NCBI GenBank assembly: GCA_024860865.1
Contig: JACRDV010000159.1
Location: forward strand, 1 to 9,376
Reading direction: 5' to 3'
From: Methanobacteriota archaeon
GTDB lineage: Archaea; JACRDV01
Length of the DNA: 9,376 nt
Part shown: positions 1 through 5,305 of the stretch, one piece after another
Layout of the letters: each line of letters opens with the position of its first letter
Numbering within the stretch: position 1 is the first letter of the stretch
The notes under the pieces: model-generated
Databases searched by the model: none
What the model was told of the DNA's origin: nothing
What the model saw: the letters and a program-made list of their open reading frames with translations, nothing else
Made by a program: the position numbers and the translations under genes

Positions 1-135
1 CAAATACTTAAAGTTATCGGAGACTACCCCCCATCTAAAGAAAATATTCATGCACGCGTAACATCAGACGGCCATGAAGTGTTAGATGTTATCAATGAAA
101 GGGATAGCTTCAGAATTTTCATAAAAAAGAAATGA
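1..135 (+). CDS. TusA-family sulfur carrier protein, C-terminal part
   Basis: This is the last 44 codons of a gene that begins before the window, ending in TGA at 133-135. The translation opens with QILKVIGDYPPSKENI and ends HEVLDVINERDSFRIFIKKK. It has the C-terminal pattern of TusA/SirA-like proteins: a strand, a D-x-x-x-S-K helix start, a G-H/Y-E-V-L turn, and a final strand rich in Ile and Lys. TusA proteins carry persulfide sulfur on an N-terminal Cys, which lies outside the window. The gene lies 21 bp upstream of the selD start on the same strand, so the two are probably co-transcribed. That suggests delivery of sulfur or selenium to SelD, but this is inference from position. A YedF-type fusion seems unlikely because no DsrE-like domain follows. 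Family call is moderate because only the C-terminus is visible. Confidence 0.65.
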   Translation, partial: QILKVIGDYPPSKENIHARVTSDGHEVLDVINERDSFRIFIKKK

Positions 136-144
136 ATAAATTTT

Positions 145-150
145 AGGAGG
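145..150 (+). promoter_or_regulatory. Shine-Dalgarno site that sets the selD start
   Basis: AGGAGG lies 6 bases before the GTG at 157. It decides the start of selD, because the longest stop-free frame only opens after the in-frame TGA at 202-204 and would lose the active site. Confidence 0.8.
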
Positions 151-156
151 GATTTA

Positions 157-1182
157 GTGGGAGACAAGCTTAGATTGACACAGATGGTAGCTTTACATGG
201 ATGAGCTTGTAAAGTAAGGGAAAGAGAGCTAGACAAGTTGCTCAGCGGTGCAGGTATAATAGTTCCAGAAATGGGCAAAATTTTACTCGGACCAGGTGAT
301 GATGCAGGGGCAATAAAGATTACAGAAGACCTTGCTTACGTTACACACCTCGATTTCTTCACTCCAATTATAGATGATCCTTATCTCTTTGGTAAAATAG
401 CTGTTTGCAATGCTATGAGCGATATCTTTGCAAAAGGTGCAGTAGAGAACCTTGGAATCTTGATAATAATGGGCTTTCCAATTAAAGTTCCTATAGAAAT
501 AATGCAACAAGCATTAAAAGGAATTCAGGATTTTTGTTCAGAAGTTAATGCTGCAATCTTAGGCGGCCATACAATAATTAACCCCTGGCCAATTGTTGGA
601 GCTGCAGTCGTAGGTACAATAAATCCTAGCAAAATAATCAAAAATTCTACCGCAAAACCCGGTGATGCTTTGATTTTAACTAAACCTCTTGGAACTCAAC
701 CAGCGATGGCTGCACATAGAGCGATTGGAACTGATGCCGAAAAGGAAATAACAGCTATACTATCAAAAGCAGAAATTGAAAAAATGATTAATGCTGCAGT
801 CGAAATTATGATAACCTCAAACAAAGCTGCTGCTGAAGCAATTATAGAAATTGGGGCTAGTGCAGCAACGGATATAACTGGATTTGGAATTCTAGGACAT
901 GGCGGCGAGATGGCAAAACGGAGCAAAGTTGACATTGAGATCCATACTCTTCCAGTAATAAAAGGAACGCTTCAAATATCGAAACTCTTTGGTTATGGTT
1001 TAAAAGAAGGAAGATCTGCAGAGACTTCAGGTGGACTCTTAATTTCAGTTTCAAAATTAAAAAAAGAAGAACTTATTCAACAACTAAAAAAGCAAAATAT
1101 TCCAGCATTTGAAATTGGCCAAGTTAAAAGTGGAATTGGAAAAATCTCTTTACAAAAGGATCTTAGTATAATTGAAATCTAA
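157..1182 (+). CDS. selD: Selenide, water dikinase (selenophosphate synthetase) with UGA-encoded selenocysteine at the active site
   Basis: SelD makes selenophosphate from selenide and ATP, the selenium donor for Sec synthesis. With the GTG start at 157 (AGGAGG 6 bases upstream) the protein has 341 residues, close to E. coli SelD (347). The N-terminus reads RLTQMVALHG, then UGA, then ACK. The UGA (residue 16) sits where SelD enzymes have catalytic Cys or Sec, and Lys19 matches the essential E. coli Lys20. Further family marks are GPGDD at about 45-49, THLDFFTPIIDDPY at about 63-76 with Asp66, the NAMSD stretch ending at Asp89, GGHTI, DITGFGILGH at 239-248, and a late SGGLL. These acidic residues correspond to the Mg-ATP ligands of the family. 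Upstream is a TusA-like gene; a candidate SECIS follows 10 bases after the stop, and tRNA-Sec is convergent. Apart from the UGA, the frame is intact. Confidence 0.95.
202..204 (+). other. Recoded UGA codon for selenocysteine (SelD residue 16)
   Basis: TGA interrupts the selD frame exactly at the first position of the family motif G-[C/U]-x-C-K. Coding similarity runs on both sides in the same frame. Together with a tRNA-Sec gene and a SECIS-like hairpin in the same 1.5 kb, this supports Sec insertion rather than a nonsense mutation. Confidence 0.92.
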
Positions 1183-1192
1183 TGGTCAATGA

Positions 1193-1223
1193 AAAACTAG
1201 TAAACCTTTTAGGAACTAGTTTT
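1193..1223 (+). promoter_or_regulatory. Candidate archaeal SECIS element in the selD 3' UTR
   Basis: The 31 bases fold without any mismatch. AAAACTAGT (1193-1201) pairs with ACTAGTTTT (1215-1223) over 9 bp. Then AAA (1202-1204) faces a single A (1214). Then CCT (1205-1207) pairs with AGG (1211-1213), closed by a TTT loop. Known archaeal SECIS elements lie mostly in the 3' UTR and have a lower stem, a GAA/A asymmetric loop, a short GC-rich stem of about 3 bp and a small apical loop. This element matches that layout, with AAA in place of GAA. It starts 10 bases after the selD stop, so it would act in cis on the UGA at 202. The AT-rich lower stem is weaker than in hyperthermophile examples. Confidence 0.8.
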
Positions 1224-1283
1224 GAGTTACTGCTGCAAAGCAGACCACTAATAAAAATTTTGGTATATAAAATATAACGTAAA

Positions 1284-1307
1284 GAGTATAAATGCGAGTA
1301 TAAATCC
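1284..1307 (+). repeat. Two tandem 12-bp units containing TATA-like boxes
   Basis: GAGTATAAATGC at 1284-1295 is followed directly by GAGTATAAATCC at 1296-1307, so 11 of 12 bases are repeated. Each copy holds TATAAAT, a good archaeal TATA-box core. No intact plus-strand gene follows closely, since the tRNA at 1398-1519 is on the minus strand. Function is unknown. Confidence 0.6.
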
Positions 1308-1353
1308 TTTAGAGAAAAATTTTATAGAGCTAAGAATGAAACTAAACTTTATT

Positions 1354-1366
1354 TAAAAACAAAATA
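1354..1366 (-). terminator. T-rich stretch downstream of tRNA-Sec
   Basis: Read on the minus strand, the sequence about 32-44 bases past the encoded CCA is TATTTTGTTTTTA. Archaeal transcription often ends at such T-rich stretches without a hairpin. Assignment rests only on composition and position. Confidence 0.35.
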
Positions 1367-1415
1367 CCTTGTGACTTTAATGAAGTTAGAAGGAAAGTGG
1401 CGGCGGCCACGGGGA

Positions 1416-1432
1416 TTTTCGAGTTAGCACTT
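1416..1432 (-). other. tRNA-Sec intron 2, 17 nt, in the T-loop (59/60)
   Basis: After the T-stem strand GGGG, a complete bulge-helix-bulge follows. TTCG (1438-1435) pairs with CGAA (1421-1418) as the 4-bp helix. The 3-base bulges are ATA (1434-1432) and AAT (1417-1415). AGT/ACT with a GCTA loop forms the inner hairpin. Cleavage after the second base of each bulge removes 17 nt and restores the canonical 7-base T loop TTCGATT on GGGG/CCCC. Helix, bulge sizes and the restored loop all agree, so I am fairly sure of this intron. Confidence 0.85.
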
Positions 1433-1465
1433 ATCGAACCCCAAGCCCTACTGGGCTTACCGAAT

Positions 1466-1478
1466 CTCTCCTAGAGAT
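1466..1478 (-). other. tRNA-Sec intron 1, 13 nt, at position 37/38
   Basis: The space between anticodon stem strands CCGAA (1489-1485) and TTCGG (1464-1460) is 20 bases, 13 too many. CTTC (1484-1481) can pair with GGAG (1471-1468, one U-G) as the 4-bp central helix. It is flanked by AGA on each strand (1480-1478 and 1467-1465). Cutting after the second base of each AGA leaves the loop CTTCAGA. The intron side is an open 6-base loop, so this is a bulge-helix-loop form. A competing 6-bp hairpin (ATCTCT/AGAGAT) exists in the same bases. Confidence 0.78.
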
Positions 1479-1611
1479 CTGAAGTTCGGTGTGAAGCACC
1501 AGCTACACTGATAGCCACCACTTTAAGTTTTGTTTTTATGAAATGAAAGATAACTTTTTAGATAATATGTTCTCAACTATTTATTTTAAATTTCCTAAGC
1601 CAATTTAGGGG

Positions 1612-2181
1612 GTAGAATCGATAAACTTTACAGAATTCTTCGATAAAGTCCAGAAAACCAGTTTCTATAGAAAAATGCCCATTGATTTTCTTAAATTTTG
1701 TCGGACCTAGACCTAAACCTAACATGTCTGCTCTAGGATGTACGCTGCTGTCCTAGAGCTTTAACAATCGAGCTAGCTAAAAAAACAAAATTGTTATAGG
1801 GATAGATCATTCTGAAGATATAATAAAGAGAGCTAAGGAAATGCAATTTCAGCTAAGATGTTATAACGTAGTATCTAGAGCGGGAGATGCCGAGAATATT
1901 CCTTTTCAGATGGAAGTTTTGACTTGGTAATAGCAACCTCTGTGCTGTATCTCTTACTAGATCCTCTAAAAGGGCTAAAGAGATGATCAGAGTGGCAAAG
2001 TTTGGAGGTAGAGTAGCAACTCCTCACCTTTCGGATAAGATAAATGGGGAGAATGTTGAAAGGTACAGCGAGCACTATGCGCTAAAAGGTTTTGAACTCG
2101 AGGCTATCTATGGGTTGGGTGCGGCAGAATCCAATCACAGATTCTAAGATTGTCCTTGGAAGAGTTGCATGGAAAATGTGA
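1612..2181 (+). pseudogene. Decayed class I SAM-dependent methyltransferase
   Basis: Fragments of one methyltransferase can be read in order but in shifting frames. They are FTEFFDKV and FYRKMPIDFLKF from 1612 on, then VGPRPKPNMSALGC from 1700 (a damaged motif I region), then ALTIELAKKTK from 1758. IVIGIDHSEDIIKRAKEM follows from 1790 (motif II with the acidic ribose-binding residue) and runs to GDAENIPF. DGSFDLVIATSVLYLLLDPLKGL and EMIRVAKFGGRVATP come next, and a tail ending VLGRVAWKM stops with TGA at 2179-2181. At least five frame changes are needed and the motif I glycines are degraded, so no active enzyme can be made. Methyl acceptor unknown. The level of decay is much higher than in the other frameshifted genes here. 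Confidence 0.78.
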
Positions 2182-2357
2182 GCTATTAAACATTGAACTT
2201 TTTAAAACGATGGATGGGGGGCGCTCTTCTCTAAGGGGGAAAATGAAAAATGAAAACTTATTTTCTAAGTATCTTTGTTTTAAAACAATCTAATGTTTGG
2301 TTCAAATTTAAAGCGCTTTTTTCTCATTTTGGTTATTTGTTGAGCAAGTCCTTACAA

Positions 2358-2368
2358 AATATTTATAG
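2358..2368 (+). promoter_or_regulatory. TATA-box promoter of the hdr-lip operon
   Basis: AATATTTATAG preceded by TTACAA resembles an archaeal TATA box with an A-rich upstream BRE. It lies about 50 bases before the GTG at 2416, which predicts transcription start near 2388 and a 5' leader of roughly 25-30 bases. The rest of 2182-2357 shows no gene. Confidence 0.5.
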
Positions 2369-2415
2369 TTCCAGTTTCATACTGAAGCGGCATTAAATCA
2401 AAGTCCTTTGTTTAG

Positions 2416-2907
2416 GTGCTCTCTTTGAAGCTAAATCCGAAATTCAAGGATGAAATCACAAAGATTCACGGTGGCGAGAAAATAAAGCTTTGCTATCAAT
2501 GCGGTACTTGTTCTGGCAGTTGCCCAATTACTTTCATAACCAAAGCTTATAACCCTAGGGGATTCATCCAAATGGCTTTGCTAGGTTTAAAAGAAGAAGT
2601 TCTTACTAACAAAAATATTTGGTTATGCACCGGTTGCTACTCGTGCTACGAGCGATGTCCACAAGGAGTTGAGCCAGCCTATGTTATTAGGGTTCTCTGC
2701 AGTTTAGCCGCAAAAACTGGTAATATCCCAGCAGCGACTAAAGCTGGCGCACAAACGATCCTTAAGCAAGGGCTTCTTGCTCAAGTGACTGATTTTGTTC
2801 AAAAGCAACGCGAGAAACTTGGTTTGTCAAGGATCGGCCAAACTGGTGTTGAGGAAGTACAAAAAATTGCAAAAAAAACTGGCTTTGACAAATTGGTTGG
2901 GTTATAG
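2416..2907 (+). CDS. hdrC: Heterodisulfide reductase subunit C-like 2[4Fe-4S] protein
   Basis: This 163-residue protein has two ferredoxin-type cluster motifs: C26-x2-C29-x2-C32-x3-C36-P (CYQCGTCSGSCP) and C71-x2-C74-x2-C77-x3-C81-P (CTGCYSCYERCP). That is the HdrC arrangement, in which two [4Fe-4S] clusters pass electrons between an HdrA-type flavoprotein and HdrB. No membrane segment is visible, so it should be cytoplasmic, unlike HdrE-linked forms. The start is GTG at 2416, the only good start ahead of the first cluster. The spacer to hdrB is 8 bases. Alternatives within the family are GlpC- or sHdrC-like proteins. The lipoyl-carrier gene two genes downstream favours an sHdr-like role, but no HdrA or HdrA-like flavoprotein is in the window, so the electron partner is unknown. 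Confidence 0.88.
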   Translation: MLSLKLNPKFKDEITKIHGGEKIKLCYQCGTCSGSCPITFITKAYNPRGFIQMALLGLKEEVLTNKNIWLCTGCYSCYERCPQGVEPAYVIRVLCSLAAKTGNIPAATKAGAQTILKQGLLAQVTDFVQKQREKLGLSRIGQTGVEEVQKIAKKTGFDKLVGL

Positions 2908-2915
2908 GTGACTTA

Positions 2916-3797
2916 ATGGCCCTAGACTACGCTCTTTTTTTAGGTTGTGTAATCCCAACTAGAGAGTTTGGATTGGAAGTTTCAGCTAAAAAAGTTCTTG
3001 AAGCATTTGATGTAAAGTTTCATGAAATGATTGGTGCAGGTTGCTGTGGAACTGCCGGTCCAATTGCTGCAGTTGATTTTTTAACAATGGCTGCTATTGC
3101 AGCTAGAAACATATGTATCGCAGAAGAAATGGGCATGGATATAATTACATTTTGTACTGGTTGTGCAGGAACTCTTGGAAAATATAACAAACTTTTAAAA
3201 GAAGATGAACATCTCAGAGAGCAAGTAAATGAAATTTTAAAAGACATTAACAAAGAGTTTAAAGGAAAGATAGAAGTTAAACACTCTCTTGATGTTTTGG
3301 TAAATGATATTGGATTAGATAAAATAAAAAATTCCATTAAAAAGAAATTCAATGGATTAAATGTTGCTGCCCATATAGGTTGTCATGCTGTTAGACCAAG
3401 TGATATTCGGAAATTTGATTCACCCGAGCGCCCGATTCTCTTTGATCAATTGATAGAATTAACAGGTGCAAAGAGCATCAACTTCCTTGGGAAAAACCTT
3501 TGTTGCGGTGCGGGTTTAATAGGTGTTGCAGATGACTATTCACTAGCATTAGTGCGGGAAAAATTAATTAAAGTTAAAGCAGCTGGAGCAGATTGTATGT
3601 GCACGATTTGTGCGGCTTGTCATCTCCAGTATGAAATGAGCCAACTTTCATTAAAAACAAAGTTTAAGGAAGATTATAATATTCCGGTTTTACATTATTA
3701 CCAGCTACTTGGTCTTTCAATGGGCGTGAAGCCTGAGGAGATAGCTCTTCAAACCGTAAAGATTAAAGCCGATAATGTATTAGCAAAACTGAAATAG
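2916..3797 (+). CDS. hdrB: Heterodisulfide reductase subunit B-like protein with two CCG domains
   Basis: Two cysteine-rich CCG motifs are intact: C11-x31-C43C44-x35-C80-x2-C83 and C156-x39-C196C197-x34-C232-x2-C235. The family pattern is C-x31-39-CC-x35-36-C-x2-C. In HdrB these bind the noncubane [4Fe-4S] clusters that split or form disulfides at the active site. At 293 residues it has the usual HdrB length. ATG at 2916 is preceded by GGTGA overlapping the hdrC stop, and its own stop abuts the next ribosome binding site, so it is tightly coupled to both neighbours. Having both motifs complete suggests real disulfide chemistry. The substrate could be a CoM-S-S-CoB-type disulfide, a lipoyl-bound persulfide or disulfide, or another thiol. 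The adjacent lipoyl carrier makes the lipoyl option attractive, but this is inference. Confidence 0.9.
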   Translation: MALDYALFLGCVIPTREFGLEVSAKKVLEAFDVKFHEMIGAGCCGTAGPIAAVDFLTMAAIAARNICIAEEMGMDIITFCTGCAGTLGKYNKLLKEDEHLREQVNEILKDINKEFKGKIEVKHSLDVLVNDIGLDKIKNSIKKKFNGLNVAAHIGCHAVRPSDIRKFDSPERPILFDQLIELTGAKSINFLGKNLCCGAGLIGVADDYSLALVREKLIKVKAAGADCMCTICAACHLQYEMSQLSLKTKFKEDYNIPVLHYYQLLGLSMGVKPEEIALQTVKIKADNVLAKLK

Positions 3798-3806
3798 GTG
3801 AGAAAT

Positions 3807-4229
3807 ATGGCTAAAGCGGGAGAATACGAGGTTCCTGAGGATTTATACTACAGTGAGGATTTAATATGGGCTAAAGTTGAGCCAGATAAAAAAGTAAAGT
3901 GTGGTCTTACTGACTATGGTGCAAAAATTTCTCAAAATATTGTATACATTGAATTGCCAATTGTGGGTACAGCTGTTACTAAAGGAGAAGTAATTGGTAC
4001 TGCTGAAACTGTAAAAGCAGTTGGAGAAATTAAGGCACCATTGAGTGGAACTGTAACAGCCGTAAATGAAGATGCAATAAATGACCCATCGTTGATCACT
4101 TCAGATCCCTATGGCAAGGGGTGGTTTGTAGTGATTCAGCCCTCTAATTTAGATGCCGATGTAAAGGAATTGATGGATGGAAGAGCAGCTATTGAGTGGT
4201 TCAAAAAGAAAATAGCTGAATCTAGCTAA
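3807..4229 (+). CDS. GcvH-like lipoyl carrier protein (possible LbpA of an Hdr-like system)
   Basis: This 140-residue protein has the GcvH/lipoyl domain. An N-terminal strand segment (DLYYSEDLIWAKVE) leads into the hairpin motif GTAETVKAVGEI, whose Lys70 is the expected lipoylation site, then APLSGTV, then a C-terminal helical region with DPYGKGWFVVI. I start at ATG 3807 because GGTGA at 3797-3801 lies 5 bases upstream; the in-frame GTG at 3798 is part of that ribosome binding site. GcvH normally carries the aminomethyl group in glycine cleavage, but no GcvP or GcvT is near. Here it follows hdrC-hdrB and precedes two lipoyl-synthase-type enzymes. LbpA proteins of sulfur-oxidising sHdr systems are GcvH-like and sit in just this context. 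Carrier identity is sure; partner assignment is inference. Confidence 0.9.
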   Translation: MAKAGEYEVPEDLYYSEDLIWAKVEPDKKVKCGLTDYGAKISQNIVYIELPIVGTAVTKGEVIGTAETVKAVGEIKAPLSGTVTAVNEDAINDPSLITSDPYGKGWFVVIQPSNLDADVKELMDGRAAIEWFKKKIAESS

Positions 4230-4234
4230 CTACT

Positions 4235-4252
4235 ATTTTTTTCTCTTTTTTT
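4235..4252 (+). terminator. T-rich tract after the lipoyl carrier gene
   Basis: Two runs of seven T separated by CTC lie in the 32-base gap between the carrier stop (4229) and the lipS1-like start (4262). Such tracts can cause archaeal termination. Here it may give partial read-through, lowering lipS expression relative to the abundant carrier. Confidence 0.4.
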
Positions 4253-4261
4253 GGTCATTCT

Positions 4262-5305
4262 ATGGATTTTGAACAAGCTTTAGCTCTAGCGATCAAATCT
4301 CAAATTAGCAGTCAAGTTATTGAATATCTTTTTAGCGCAGATGATAATCAACTCGAGACTTTGTTGAATGCCGCTCGAAATGTTTCAACGCCGGATGTGA
4401 TTTACTTCTTTTATACGTCTAGTTTGTTTCCAACAATTTCGCTTACTGCAACATATTGTGAATTAAACTGTAAACATTGCGGTAGAAACTTGTTAAAGAA
4501 ATTAGTTCCAACTTTTTCACCTGAAGAATTAGTGAATATTTGCCAGCGATTCAATAGAAATGGTGCAACGGGAGTCTTGTTAAGCGGTGGATGTAATTTT
4601 GATGGTGTAGTTTGTTTTGAAGAATTTTATGATGCAATCAAGACAATAAAGAAAACTACTGATTTGATTTTGGTGGCACATCCTGGGGTTATTGATTATC
4701 AACAAGCAAAACTATTGAAAGAAGCAGGGATTGATGGTGTTTTTGTTGATGTAGTTGGTGATGAAGATACTGTGCAAGAGATATATGGTAAAGAGTCCAA
4801 ATTAGATGATTATCGAAATATGTTGAAAGGGCTCACAAAAGCTGAAATAGAAATTATTTCTCCACATGTATGTGTTGGTCTTTATTACGGCCAAGTGAAA
4901 GGTGAGCTAAAGGCTTTAGAAATAATTTCAGAATTTAAACCAGCAGTTGTAGTTATTACAGCTCTTATGCCAATAAAGGGCACTCCGCTAGAAAATTGTA
5001 AAGTGAAACCCATAGAAGTTGGAAAAATTATAGCTATTGCAAAACTAATGATGCCAAATGTACCGATAGCACTTGGCTGTGCGCGTTCAAAAGGAATAGA
5101 CCGTAGCAAAATCGATGAGCTGGCAATTAAAGCAGGTGTAAATCAAATTGCAATTCCAACTACAGTTGCATTTAAAATTGCTCAGAGGTCAGGAATTAAA
5201 ACTCGATCTTTAAATTCGTGCTGTGCAGTACCAGCAAATTATTTGCTTAACTTGAATAACCCAAATGTTTTTACGGACCAAACAAGGATGTTAGGAGAAA
5301 TTTAA
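4262..5305 (+). CDS. lipS1: Radical SAM lipoyl synthase component, LipS1-like
   Basis: The 347-residue protein has the radical SAM motif C66-x3-C70-x2-C73 (CELNCKHC), which binds the [4Fe-4S] cluster that cleaves SAM. SGGCNFDG follows at about 114, in the place of the GGE-type SAM-binding motif. The rest fits a TIM-barrel. A late C320-C321 pair (NSCCAVP) may help bind a second cluster, which is normally the sacrificial sulfur source in lipoyl synthases. Position between a lipoyl carrier and a second radical SAM protein matches LipS1/LipS2, the two-protein lipoyl synthase described in archaea such as Thermococcus kodakarensis, in which each protein inserts one of the two sulfurs. The numbering 1 versus 2 follows common gene order and is less certain. 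No clear Shine-Dalgarno precedes the ATG. Confidence 0.82.
   Translation: MDFEQALALAIKSQISSQVIEYLFSADDNQLETLLNAARNVSTPDVIYFFYTSSLFPTISLTATYCELNCKHCGRNLLKKLVPTFSPEELVNICQRFNRNGATGVLLSGGCNFDGVVCFEEFYDAIKTIKKTTDLILVAHPGVIDYQQAKLLKEAGIDGVFVDVVGDEDTVQEIYGKESKLDDYRNMLKGLTKAEIEIISPHVCVGLYYGQVKGELKALEIISEFKPAVVVITALMPIKGTPLENCKVKPIEVGKIIAIAKLMMPNVPIALGCARSKGIDRSKIDELAIKAGVNQIAIPTTVAFKIAQRSGIKTRSLNSCCAVPANYLLNLNNPNVFTDQTRMLGEI

Larger units (their letters stand above)
1398..1519 (-). tRNA. tRNA-Sec(UCA) with two introns
   Basis: On the minus strand a complete Sec tRNA folds by hand. Acceptor stem: 9 bp, GGTGGCTAT (1519-1511) with GTGGCCGCC (1410-1402), three of them G-U. Linker: CA. D arm: 7-bp stem (1508-1502 with 1497-1491, one U-U mismatch) and a 4-base loop TGGT. 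Anticodon stem: CCGAA/TTCGG around loop CTTCAGA, anticodon TCA at 1482-1480. Variable arm: 6 bp, AAGCCC/GGGCTT. T arm: 4-bp stem GGGG/CCCC. The discriminator is G1401, and CCA is encoded at 1400-1398. The 9/4 fold, long D stem and UCA anticodon are diagnostic of archaeal tRNA-Sec. The gene is 122 nt; removing introns of 13 nt (1466-1478) and 17 nt (1416-1432) leaves 92 nt with normal 7-base anticodon and T loops. An A/T-rich region at about 1550-1560 could hold the minus-strand TATA box, but no sharp match is seen. Confidence 0.93.

Noticed and set aside
202-204. TGA in selD as a simple nonsense mutation, with translation restarting at TTG 238
   Set aside because: The stop falls exactly on the Cys/Sec site, the frame is otherwise clean, and tRNA-Sec plus a SECIS-like hairpin are adjacent. 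The later start would lose the active site and has no ribosome binding site.
1466-1478. The ATCTCT/AGAGAT hairpin as a normal extended anticodon arm
   Set aside because: It would leave the anticodon loop at 20 bases. Removing 13 bases restores a standard 7-base loop at the common 37/38 site.
3798-3806. GTG at 3798 as start of the lipoyl carrier
   Set aside because: This GTG is part of the GGTGA ribosome binding site that serves ATG 3807.
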